Shown in pieces: positions 22,698 through 33,385 of a stretch of DNA of 64,000 nucleotides. A program made the position numbers and the translations under genes. Under the pieces are notes generated by a model. The model saw nothing but the letters and a program-made list of their open reading frames with translations, was not told the DNA's origin and did not search any database. This stretch comes from Gentiana macrophylla (lineage: Eukaryota; Streptophyta; Magnoliopsida; Gentianales; Gentianaceae). The stretch's first letter is position 1. The number at the start of each line of letters is the position of its first letter. The DNA lies in NCBI GenBank assembly GCA_026214975.1, contig JAOBSW010000322.1:1-64000 (forward strand), in the 5' to 3' direction.

Positions 22698-24505
22698 TGT
22701 TGGGGAGATTTTGCATCATTAAAACAAAAGAAAATTTATAAACCTATACTACCATGCAAAACTACCTCCTAACCGGCCGAATACCGGGTAGTTGCTAGTA
22801 AAGTTGGATAAGTACGGGTATCGATCCTCAGGGAAAAGGGATATTGAATCTAATCTAGTTAATCCTTCTTTATTAACTAAAACCTAAACCTAAACTAAAA
22901 CGGAAAATAACTGGACAGAGGATTGTTAATCCAAAGCCAGGAAGGATAAAAGCGATAAAAACATAAATAAAACTACATCTACGAAAGCTTGATAAAACTA
23001 ACTAACAACTGAACAAACATGAACAAACCATGATCAACCTATTCCCAACAACCATCACCCCACCGAAATCAACAAGATAGACAAACATTCATTCATTAGT
23101 TATCTTGGGTTATTATCTTTTCTAATGAAGCGTTTCCTCTTCCGATTTATCACGCCATTAATTAGTTTACCTTCCGGTCTTAACTAATATCGATACAAAT
23201 CAAAGATATGGAGTGAATCCTAACCTAACAACATTATCCCTCAACTTCCGTTTGTTGGAATAAATATTGTCAATCTCCCTCACGATAATCTAATGAATCT
23301 AATAACTTCCGTTATCTAAATTCGATTAACATGCGGCATAAAAACATGAAAGAGAACAAGAACAACATAATGAATTAAACACATGAAAAATCCTATCTTT
23401 CCGGTAACGGTGATATCCCTCAATTCAATTCTAAGAAAATCTTGCATCGAATTAATTAAATTGTGGTTCTCTCGTAAACCTAGATATTTAACCTACGAAC
23501 TTCCGTTATGTATAGGTTAAAGATCTAATCTTTCCTATGGTGATCTAAACTACACCGACTTCCGTCATCTTGTAGCATCAACAAGCAATAATCTTCCGAT
23601 ATAAATTGCAAGATACAAATAAACAAAGGAAAGAAACAATTTGAATTAAAACTTACAAAATCATCCATGAAAAAGAAATCAAGTCGCAGCTGGAAAGATG
23701 CTTCACAGCGCTGTGTTCATGGCTGCTCAACCGTGTTCATCAATGGAGAAACAAAAGAAAAGAAAAGCGAAAAAGAAAACCTAATCTAACTTGCCACCCC
23801 TGACCTCCCAAAAAGGGTGGGGCGACTAAGTCCCTCTCTTATGTGTGGGTAACAATAGGAATCGAATTATGTCTTAATTAGGGTTGAAATCGCGCTGCTA
23901 TTTATAGAAAATCCGAGGCGGTTGCTACAGTAACGGTGCCGGACGCCCGTCCACAAGGTCGGACGTCCGTCCACTATTTTCAGCAACAGCATCCAAACTT
24001 GTAACGCTCATATCTCGGGCCTCGTAAGTCGGAATGGAGTGATTCAAAATCCTGTAGAATCCTCTCTTCAAGCCCTACAACTCTTATCTTGAGGTCCAGA
24101 GTAAAATCGGTAGTTATCATAGCAAGAACTGCGTTGCAAGGTCGTCACTACTCGGAATCCTGATTTTCCGACATTTATCTTGCTTGATTTCTTTCCTTAT
24201 ATCTTTCAATCTTCCATAACTTTGATTGATCCTTTCCAAGCATGAATTTGGCTCTCTCAAATCCTCTCTTCCATCATCAATGAGTATCTACAACAATAGG
24301 AAAACATACCAAAGCGTAACGTATTTCCAAAATAACATAAAATCATCATTTAAGCACATAATTAAATTACGTTTTGCAATTAACCTCTTAAAAACATCAT
24401 TTACTAAATATTTCGATATAAAGCCCTACTTCTATGAAAATAATACATATACGGGGAAATTGATATAAAATATATCTATAAAAATCATACAATTTGACCT
24501 GAACA
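22698..24505 (-). repeat. 3' LTR of element F
   Basis: On the minus strand this is the downstream LTR, entered from the polypurine tract at 24506-24520. It holds a TATAAATA box (minus strand, plus 23899-23906), seven CTTCCG hexamers between 23139 and 23598, and a pair of GGACG...CGTCC dyads near 23940-23973. Confidence 0.93.
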
Positions 24506-24542
24506 ACACCCCACACTTAAACTTTTGCTCGTCCGAGCAAAA
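24506..24542 (-). other. Polypurine tract with upstream hairpin, element F
   Basis: On the minus strand a perfect 9-bp inverted repeat (TTTTGCTCG, two bases, CGAGCAAAA) is followed by GTTTAAGTGTGGGGTG and the LTR start. A second copy of this module lies at 25521-25558. Confidence 0.85.
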
Positions 24543-27157
24543 CAAAACAAGAACATACCATCAAGAATCCACATAACCTGACACGAGATATAGTCAAAAT
24601 CATGACAAGCTAGTATTCAGCAAATAGACCTCACTCGGTGATGTGTGTGCAGAACCTACTAAACTTCCACCGATCCTCTCTTGATATAATACATCAAGCA
24701 CTAATGATTATCCGGTCAACTAAACGAAAACTTCATTCTATCTACAAAGACTTACCTAACAAAAACTAATTACCAAGAACATAGTAACTAACTCACATTT
24801 AAACTCCTTTACTTAGTACCAAGAAAATACCTTTCGGTCTCTCTTTGGGTTTAGATCAACTTGACTTAGAATTCCAAAAAAGCATTATATTTTATATATC
24901 CTATCGTCGCGTCTCAAAAGTATAACACACTCCCTACATTAGAGGCAAATACCCCGAGATCACTCAATCCCTTCTTGTCCAAGGTAAACCACACTCCCCA
25001 ATTGGGGCGGTATTCAAATGGACTCGAGGTGATAGTTACAAACAAAATTCCCGCAAAGAAATTTTATTCATTTATTATTTATAGACATATATATTTAAAT
25101 CTCTTTGAAAACACTCGGTCAAATATTATTTCTAACACATTCAAGACTCTTAAAGTTCTCAAGAACACTAAGGTACTGAGATTATAACTGTGAGTATAGC
25201 ACTAGTTCTTAACTTTCATTAATGCTAAATAAGTGTTATCTGCATCAAGAATTAACTTTCCTTTAACTAACCGGAAACTATTCTATATTTGGCTCTTCAT
25301 CTAATAGGTTCGTGAAATGAAGTTCAAGTGAGTATCGACTTACTAAACCTATTCTTAGAACATGATATGACTACTGATAACAACTAAAGGTGACAGATTA
25401 TAAAACTAGCATGCGGTTGAAATGTTACTCGGGCTAAACAAAAAATTTTGAAAAATTTAGCACTTTTCATAGAAAATTATAACTAATATGAGCAAATGAA
25501 AGTAGATACACATAAACCATCCCTCCCCACACTTAAATTGCAACTTGTCCTCAAGTTGTGTGCGAATGAAAAGAAAAGAAAACTTAGGCGATTGTATGCC
25601 GAAGGAGCTATTCGGAAGTGGGTCGACCTCACCCGAAATGCTCAACGAATCCAAGATGATCGTGGACCATCCACCGGAAAACTAAAATCGTCTAAAGCTC
25701 ACAATCGCTAATGCAAATACCCTGCACACTTGACAAACATGAAATACCTCGGGGATAGGGGGAAGATAACATATAAAGCACAGGAAAGGAAGTCTAGAGA
25801 ATTTTTAGATTAAGCTCATATAAAGATGGACATATACATGGAATATTGCAAAATAGTAGGGCTAGGTGCAACTATATGAAAATGCATTACAATGCAATCT
25901 ACGTGAAAAATCCTAAAAATCAACTAAAAACGAGGTAGTATTACGAAACCGAGCGGTGACCACACTTAAGAAAAATAAAAGGAAAAATAGAAAAACAATG
26001 CAACTATATGAAATGCAACTAAATGAAATGCATTTAAATGATATGCAAAAAGAAAATAAAATAAAAGAAAGAAAACTAGCCCACTAATTTGCAACACGAC
26101 ATATATAAAATAAACGTCTACCACATAATGACAGGTTACGATAAACGACAGTGCTGTCACTAGTGCCGACGCGCCTTAAGACTTATCGAAAGTGATAGAC
26201 TTATGGAAACCAACAGTCATCTATCTAAACAGGTATAACTCATATGGAGAAAGGACGTAGCATACGGAAAACCGACAGTAGCTACCCATATGAACTATAA
26301 AAACAAAGGAAGCACGTAAGTCTTAAAAGCTTAAAAGATTCATCGGAGCGGTACGTAGCATACTGGAACCGACATTAGCTACTAATTAACCATAAGAACT
26401 GTTATAGCTTACGAGAACCGACAGTCACTATAACATGCCTAAATGAATCATATATAAGGAATTGATCAATTATCTAACATGGATTCATAGATGGAAAGGT
26501 AAAAACATATAAGTTCAGGGCATCTATGTAAAAATCAATTAGCCACAGAAGCTCGAATGAAAAATCCACATCAAATAAAAGCATTGAAAATAAAATCAAG
26601 AAATTTAGAACCTGGACTGAACCCCGGACGAACGTTCACTTAGCGTTCAGAACTAGACGGGCGTTCCACCTTGCAGACGCTCGTCTGCCTTGAAAACCGA
26701 CCGGACGGGCGTTCAGAAAGTATGACGCGCCGGTGCGGTCCTCTAAATCGAGCAGATTGAAAATATTTGAACGGACGAGCGTCCAATACTTCCCAACGCT
26801 CGTTCACCTGCAGATGAAGAACTGGACGGGCGTCCAACAGAACAGACGCTCGTCCATACAACAAGAATGCACAGACAGCAGGAAAAACACAGCAAAACCC
26901 TAATATTCCAATTCTAAACACCAAGAACGAGGCAGCCACATCAAATTTAAGCACAAACGGTTAGATTAGGTAACAACTAAACATAAACTTCACGTAAAAC
27001 AAGTTGAGTAAAAAACTTTTGCACATTCTTAACCTAATGGTCATCGAAACACGGCAAAATAAAAACTCTCAACTTGGTATACGCTACTTTTATTAAAAAC
27101 AAAAATAAAACGTAACAAAATAGAGAACTAACAAAACTAGATTCAACATGACACCTA
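24543..27157 (-). other. Internal non-coding region of element F
   Basis: About 2.6 kb with no recognisable retroviral domain in any frame. It includes a second hairpin and polypurine-like module (25521-25558), repeated phrases around ACCGACAGT and GTAGCATAC (26190-26430), and a patch of GGACG...CGTCC dyads (26620-26860). The minus-strand frame 26640-26954 (104 residues) crosses the dyad patch and is judged a chance frame. It may act as RNA for packaging or regulation; that is inference. Confidence 0.7.
25521..25558 (-). repeat. Second hairpin plus polypurine-like module in F
   Basis: On the minus strand CAACTTG, four bases, CAAGTTG is followed by CAATTTAAGTGTGGGGAGGG. It parallels the true polypurine tract module at 24506-24542 (hairpin, then TTTAAGTGTGGGG) although the hairpin sequences differ. 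Confidence 0.75.
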
Positions 27158-27175
27158 TTCCCGGCAACGGCGCCA
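27158..27175 (-). other. Primer binding site of element F
   Basis: On the minus strand TGGCGCCGTTGCCGGGAA lies seven bases after the 5' LTR end. This is the primer site typical of plant Athila and Tat gypsy elements, which tells the family and orientation. Confidence 0.9.
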
Positions 27176-27181
27176 CTTTTT

Positions 27182-28988
27182 TGTTGGGGAGATTTTGCAT
27201 CATTAAACAAAAGAAAATTTATAAACCTATACTACCATGCAAAACTACCTCCTAACCGGCCGAATACCGGGTAGTTGCTAGTAAAGTTGGATAAGTACGG
27301 GTATCGATCCTCAGGGAAAAGGGATATTGAATCTAATCTAGTTAATCCTTCTTTATTAACTAAAACCTAAACCTAAACTAAAACGGAAAATAACTGGACA
27401 GAGGATTGTTAATCCAAAGCCAGGAAGGATAAAAGCGATAAAAACATAAATAAAACTACATCTACGAAAACAGTAAAACTAACTAACAACTGAACAAACA
27501 TGAACAAACCATGATCAACCTATTCCCAACAACCATCACCCCACCGAAATCAACAAGATAGACAAACATTCATTCATTAGTTATCTTGGGTTATTATCTT
27601 TTCTAATGAAGCGTTTCCTCTTCCGATTTATCACGCCATTAATTAGTTTACCTTCCGGTCTTAACTAATATCGATACAAATCAAAGATATGGAGTGAATC
27701 CTAACCTAACAACATTATCCCTCAACTTCCGTTTGTTGGAATAAATATTGTCAATCTCCCTCACGATAATCTAATGAATCTAATAACTTCCGTTATATAA
27801 ATTCGATTAACATGCGGCATAAAAACATGAAAGAGAACAAGAACAACATAATGAATTAAACACATGAAAAATCCTATCTTTCCGGTAACGGTGATATCCT
27901 CAATTCAATTCTAAGAAAATCTTGCATCGAATTAATTAAATTGTGGTTCTCTCGTAAACCTAGATATTTAACCTACGAACTTCCGTTATGTATAGGTTAA
28001 AGATCTAATCTTTCCTATGGTGATCTAAACTACACCGACTTCCGTCATACGGTAGCATCAACAAGCAATAATCTTCCGATATAAATTGCAAGATACAAAT
28101 AAACAAAGGAAAGAAACAATTTGAATTAAAACTTACAAAATCATCCATGAAAAAGAAATCAAGTCGCAGCTGGAAAAGATGCTTCACAACGCTGTGTTCA
28201 TGGCTGCTCAACCGTGTTCATCAATGGAGAAACAAAAAGAAAAGAAAACGAAAAAGAAAACCTAATCTAACTTGCCACCCCGACCTCCCAAAAGAAATTT
28301 GGGGCGCCTAGGTCCCTCTCTTATGTGTGGGTAACAATAGGAATCGAATTATGTCTTAATTAGGGTTGAAATCGCGCTGCTATTTATAGAAAATCCGAGG
28401 CGGTTGCTACAGTAACGGTGCCGGACGCCCGTCCACAAGGTCGGACGTCCGTCCACTATTTTCAGCAACAGCATCCAAACTTGTAACGCTCATATCTCGG
28501 GCCCCGTAAGTCGGAATGGAGTGATTTAAAATCCTGTAGAATCCTCTCTTCAAGACCTACAACTCTTATCTTGAGGTCCAGAGTAAAATCGGTTGTTATC
28601 ATAGCAAGAACTGCGTTGCAAGGTCGTCACTACTCGGAATCCTGATTTTCCGACATTTATCTTGCTTGATTTCTTTCCTTATATCTTTCAATCTTCCATA
28701 ACTTTGATTGATCCTTTCCAAGCACGAATTTGGCTCTCTAAAATCCTCTCTTCCATCATCAATGAGTATCTACAACAATAGGAAAACATACCAAAGCGTA
28801 ACGTATTTCCAAAATAACATAAAATCATCATTTAAGCACATAATTCGTTACGTTTTGCAATTAACCTCTTAAAAACATCATTTACTAAATATTTCGATAT
28901 AAAGCCCTACTTCTATGAAAATAATACATATACGGGGGAAATTGATATAAAATATATCTATAAAAATCATACAATTTGACCCTGAACA
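27182..28988 (-). repeat. 5' LTR of element F
   Basis: The upstream LTR on the minus strand. It matches 22698-24505 along its whole length, including the CTTCCG cluster, the TATAAATA box (plus 28381-28388) and the GGACG dyads. The visible differences include one-base indels and short substitutions near 27470 and 28295. Confidence 0.93.
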
Positions 28989-28993
28989 GATCG

Positions 28994-29769
28994 TATCCAA
29001 TATCATGAGCTTCCGCCTTTCATTAATAATTAAAGCCTTTGAGTACTGCATCAAATATGTATTGTAAAACGTATTTTTATCGTGATGGCGGTTGAGAATA
29101 TTTTTATCGTGATGGCGCTTCGTTCTCTCATTATAAATCTTTGCATTCTCATACGGTTGAATTCTAAATTCCTCCAATCTATTCAACTCTAATAATCTCT
29201 TTTCACCAGCTAAATTTTCATCCATGTTTAAAAACCTCATAGCCCACAGAGCCGCTACTCGAGTTCTACCGGTAAATGACACGCTTTTTCAAACACTATC
29301 ATCTACGTTGACATCCCAATTGTGGTTCGATAAGCGGTTCTATATGCCTAAAGAGCATCATCTAATTTCAAAGACCAGTCTTTCCTCGTGGGATTCACAG
29401 TATTCTCTAAGATCCTCCTCATTTCTCTGTTCGTGACCTCCACTTGTCCACTTGTTTGGGGGTGATATTCTTCTGCAATCTTATGTCTAACCCCATATCT
29501 CAACATCAATTTCTCAAACAACCTATTACAAAAATGTCTCCCGCCGTCACTAATTATGGCTTGGGGCACTCCAAATCTCGTCAAAATGTTCTTCTTGAGA
29601 AATCTCAGGACAACCCTAGCATCATTAGTAGGTGAGGCCACTGCCACCACCTATTTGGAAACATAATCAACTGCTACCAGGATGTAACGATTTGAAAGGG
29701 CCAAAAAAATCAATTCCCCATACATCAACTAACTCCACTTCTAAGATACTTTGCAGTGGCATCTCATTC
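28994..29769 (-). pseudogene. Athila-like gypsy integrase fragment
   Basis: Minus-strand reading from 29769 gives the integrase N-part (EMPLQ, DVWGIDFFGPF), the catalytic core (RFGVPQAIISDGG, HPQTSGQVEVTNRE) and the C-terminal part (GEKRLLELNRLEEF, ENAKIYNERTKRHHDKN). A frameshift lies near 29645. An in-frame 9-codon tandem duplication (RHHDKN units, 29072-29117) is followed by sequence that no longer matches integrase. Copia A has cut the gene at 29769. It could be the body of an old autonomous relative of F, but no LTR links them. Confidence 0.85.
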
Positions 29770-31378
29770 TGTTAGACATATTTTAGTTTTAATGATGACT
29801 GTCAGACTAGCTGTTGTAGAGCAAAGGCAAAATGATGTCTACATTAAATGTATAGGTTTACAAGAGTTTGATCTTTGTATAGGTTTAATCAAGCAAGCAC
29901 TGTAAAGAGGTCAGTTGACTTGTTCAGTAGACCTGTCTAGGTCAATAGGGTGTCTAAGTCAATAGATCGCTCAGGAACTCTTGATGGTAGAAGGCTTAGT
30001 GTTCAAACTCAGTAATGAAGGCTGAGGGTTCAAACACAGTATTGAAGGCTAAGGGATCAAACTTATTAATTAAAGTCAAGGATATGGGATCAGAATTTAA
30101 GGAAGTCTGTGATGACCAAAATTGATAAAAATATACCTTGTGAAGAAGGTCTCAGTTCCATTAAAGTTGAAAGGTGATTAGAACTCAGTCAGCTAAAGTG
30201 TTTATCAAAACACAGCAGACTGAAAGTCAGCTACCAATCAAGGACATCAGCAGAGTTATACATCAAATATCTGCTGAATGTTTAATTCGAATTAATCCAA
30301 GTTTTTCTAAAAGATTAAATGGATAAGGATGATTTACAAGCCTTAGATTAATTAGTCAATCAATGGACAAATGAAATGGACGTTGTAAGGATTTTAGAGC
30401 CTTATTAAATGGAATTATATCATTGGTTGTGATCGGGTATCGAAGGACCTTCATCGATGTCGATCGGGTACAACAGAGGTATTTTTAGGGATATTCAGAT
30501 AATCCTATAACGGTTATCATTCAAATTCAAATAAATAGAGGACTCATGATTCAGATTGCAACACTAAGAATACATACGAAGCAACTAAGTTTTTGAGCAA
30601 GAACTTGTGCAATTTGACCCTGCTGATACCTAGAGCTTTAATCTACTGATCAAGGTTTTGTTCAAGTGTTTGCTGCAAATAAAGACTTATCCAGTTTACA
30701 CATTTGAAGAACTTTGGCTACTGATTCATTCATCCTGATTAGAAGTCTACTGAAAGCAGAATCACTTTCTTGATTCAACCCTTCTTTTTCAAGAAGTTTG
30801 CTGAAGACAGAGAAGCACTTAGGTGTCAAGAACTGTTGTTGTGTGGTGGAGCAGTTGAAGAGGCAATCCTACCCTTCAAGGACTAGTGGAAGACTTAGGA
30901 GCAGCAATACCACATGTTTCTAGTTTTCAGTTTGTGAAGCCATAGTCATTTTTCAAGGACAAAGAGTTTGGGGATTTTTGTAACTGCAAATCCAAAAGTC
31001 TCTAGTGAATTTCCTCCAACATCACGGGAGAAGAGTGGACTGAAAGGATTACACCACCTCGAACAACTATAAATCTTGCCTACTTTACTTTCTGCAATTT
31101 ACTTTACTTGCACGCTTAACACATGAACCTACTGAACTAGCTACTAAATCACACCACTTGCACTACTGAGTGTCTAATACTTAGTATCATATTTTATACA
31201 ACAAGTAACAAGGCTTAATTTATTATATTCCGCTGCAACAAATTCAAGAATAGTCAGCAGACTATTGATAGTCACCAGACTATTAACCCATGTTGAGTTT
31301 GTAAAAATCTAAAAATGTTTTAAGTGTTAAGATTATTCCCCCCTTTAAACTTCACCAAAGCCTTTTCAAGGGCCAACA
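29770..31378 (+). repeat. 5' LTR of Copia A
   Basis: It runs from TGTTAGACATATTTTAG to GGGCCAACA (1609 bp), inserted in the Athila integrase. Close to the end is TTCCCCCCTTTAAAC, parallel to the C-rich tract of the D LTR. A block at 31006-31075 (CCTCCAACATCAC, GAAGAG, GGATTACACCACC) is shared with the LTRs of B and D. An AATAAATAGAGGAC box near 30530 is the likely TATA region. Confidence 0.88.
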
Positions 31379-31392
31379 ATTGGTATCGAGCG
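31379..31392 (+). other. Primer binding site of Copia A
   Basis: ATTGGTATCGAGCG follows the LTR end directly and resembles the initiator tRNA-Met site ATTGGTATCAGAGC of element D, with a one-base loss. Confidence 0.8.
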
Positions 31393-31478
31393 AGCTTACG
31401 CTCAAGTAATCCTACTTGTTGTGCTTGTGAAAAATCTTTGAAAAATTTTTATGTTTCTATTTTTGAAAGTTTTGCATC

Positions 31479-31838
31479 ATGGATAACAATCTGTATGCTT
31501 GGACAATGTTGATGTGTTCTGTTGATCGTTTTGATGAGTATAAGCGTAGAATGCAGACTAATCTAGCTGCAACACATGATGAAATGATGGATGTGATGAC
31601 CGATAGACCTCTTGAGATCACTAAAGTTATAACTGTTGATGGCCAAAATTAGACAATCCCAAAGCCAAAGAATGAATGGGGTGCTGAAGATAGAAAAGGG
31701 GAAAACCTGAACAACATTGCTATTGACATTATCTATAGAACTTTAGATAGCAATATGTACATGAAGGTGAAAGATTTCATGACTGCCAAAGAAATATGGG
31801 AGAAACATCAACTCATTTGTGAAGGCACTGATGCAATC
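31479..31838 (+). pseudogene. 5' part of gag, Copia A
   Basis: The ATG at 31479 starts MDNNLYAWTMLMCSVDRFDEYKRR-type capsid sequence, matching the gag of D at 45635 (MDNNQYARQMLMCNMDRFDEYK). An in-frame TAG occurs near 31650. The frame is cut after the codons for CEGTDAI at 31838 by the LTR of Copia B. Capsid would form the particle for reverse transcription. Confidence 0.85.
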
Positions 31839-33220
31839 TGTTGGTCACAGAGAAGGGTAAAACTATAGTCAGATGGGGGGTGAATGACTATAGTGGAGTT
31901 TCAAAAACATTTCTTATGTTTAAAAGCTCTTGGGCAGCGGATATGTCCCTTTTTAAATGTTGGTTCAAAGTAGATTATGCAATCACATATATAATATGCA
32001 ATGAATTAAAGTGCTGTAAGTAAATTGCTGAAAGTAAATAGACACAATGGTTTATAGTGGTTTAGGGTGGTGTAATCCCTTAATCCACTCTTCTCATGTG
32101 ATGATTGGAGGAATTCAATATTGTTTTCATAGATACAATAGTTAGATTGTCCTTGGTTACACAAGCTTCACAATCTTCCAGACTATCACTCCCTGGCTAC
32201 AAAAGCTTCAGTGACTCAGTCTCTGTCACTGCTTATTGAGAACAAATCATTCAGCAGCTATCACAATGATTGCACTCCTTCTCAGATTCCTCTGAGTCAA
32301 TTGCTTCAGTTGATGTGAATTGGATTCACAGACTTGTGATCAATCTTAGTGCTTGATGTGGAATTTGAGCTCTATTTTATGAGTTGATCTCTAGATGTTT
32401 GTTTTGAGTACAGATAAAAGGCTCTTCGAATTGACAGAGTTTCAACTTCTTTCTTATCAGATCCAATCGCTGTCTTTCCTGTCTGTCAATGCCTTTTATT
32501 TATAGCCTTGATAATCATTGATTTGAATTTCCGTCCGTTGGCTATTTAATGTGGAGAATAATCCTTGATTTGATTCTTGATTCCCCCATAATTATATTCT
32601 CCTTGATTTCAGTGATAAGATTTCTTTCTCAAACGTCTATCAAAAAATCCGGCCTTGATTGATACTCAATTGATTGTGCATTTAATGCGAGATCTTCATC
32701 ATTTGAAATCTGAGCAAGTAAAGTTTACTTGGCTGTTCCTTGAACGGTTGAGTAATACGCCGACTTGGTTGTTTGGTTCTTTCTTCACCGCTTCATTATC
32801 ACTCAACCGATAGTCGATTCACTCTGCCGGTTTCATCGCATTCTTATTTTCTTTGATCTTTTAGGTACTTCTTGTACTTCACTGATCCTTGATTTGGGTG
32901 AGATTAGTGTACACCATATTCGAAAATGTATTTCATTATTTGAATTATAACTTAGACTTATCCAAGTTCATCACAGACTTCCTTGGTTATAAGTCAGACC
33001 ATATTGTCTTCATGCTTCTCTACTGGTACTTGGCTGGCTTCACTCTGCCGGATTTCTGTTTTACTTTTCTATCATACCTACTAGTACAATACTTGTCTGA
33101 CTCAACTTATACAACATTTCAGACTCTAAGTAAAGTCTTATACAAAGAACTCTAACTTATTTCAGGCTTGCTATAACAGTTAGTATGGCCATCATCAAAC
33201 ATAATAAAATGTTCCTAACA
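31839..33220 (-). repeat. 3' LTR of Copia B
   Basis: On the minus strand it reads TGTTAGGAACATT...CTGTGACCAACA (1382 bp), preceded by the polypurine tract AAAAATGGGGAAAT (plus 33221-33234). It shares with the LTRs of A and D the U5 block with GAATTCCTCC, GAAGAG and GGGATTACACCACC (plus 32051-32115). A TATAAATAAAAGG box (minus) lies near 32500. Confidence 0.88.
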
Positions 33221-33385
33221 ATTTCCCCATTTTTTATGATGCCAAACCCCTCATAAGCTTGAACATAAGTGTACAAAATTTTTCATAGTAATCAACAGAA
33301 TAAAACATAGAAATTTTATTCATCCATTCAAGGGCAATAAGATATTGCATCTTTTTCAAAACAAATCAAAGGCATAGAATTAATT

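Larger units (their letters stand above)
22698..28988 (-). mobile_element. Non-autonomous gypsy-like LTR element F
   Basis: A complete element on the minus strand with LTRs of 1808 bp (22698-24505) and 1807 bp (27182-28988). Minus-strand ends are TGTTCAGG...CCCCAACA. The 5-bp target duplication GATCG flanks it (22693-22697 and 28989-28993). The primer binding site TGGCGCCGTTGCCGGG is of the Athila/Tat type. Only 2676 bp separate the LTRs and they hold no gag or pol domain, so F must depend on proteins from other elements. The two LTRs are nearly identical apart from a few small indels and substitutions. Confidence 0.93.
29770..31838 (+). mobile_element. Copia A (SIRE-like), left part
   Basis: A long-LTR Copia element whose 5' LTR, primer binding site and gag start lie here. 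It is cut at 31838 inside gag by Copia B and its right half is beyond the window. The left flank CATTC (29765-29769) should be half of its target duplication. Its gag start and U5 are homologous to those of element D. Confidence 0.88.

Noticed and set aside
25966..26160. Hydrophobic minus-strand ORF in F resembling membrane protein
   Set aside because: Phe/Tyr/Ala-His repeats derive from AAATGCA-type simple repeats; no start context or homology.
26640..26954. 104-residue minus-strand ORF in element F
   Set aside because: It crosses the GGACG dyad patch, where GC-rich repeats lower stop frequency; composition and lack of motif argue for chance.
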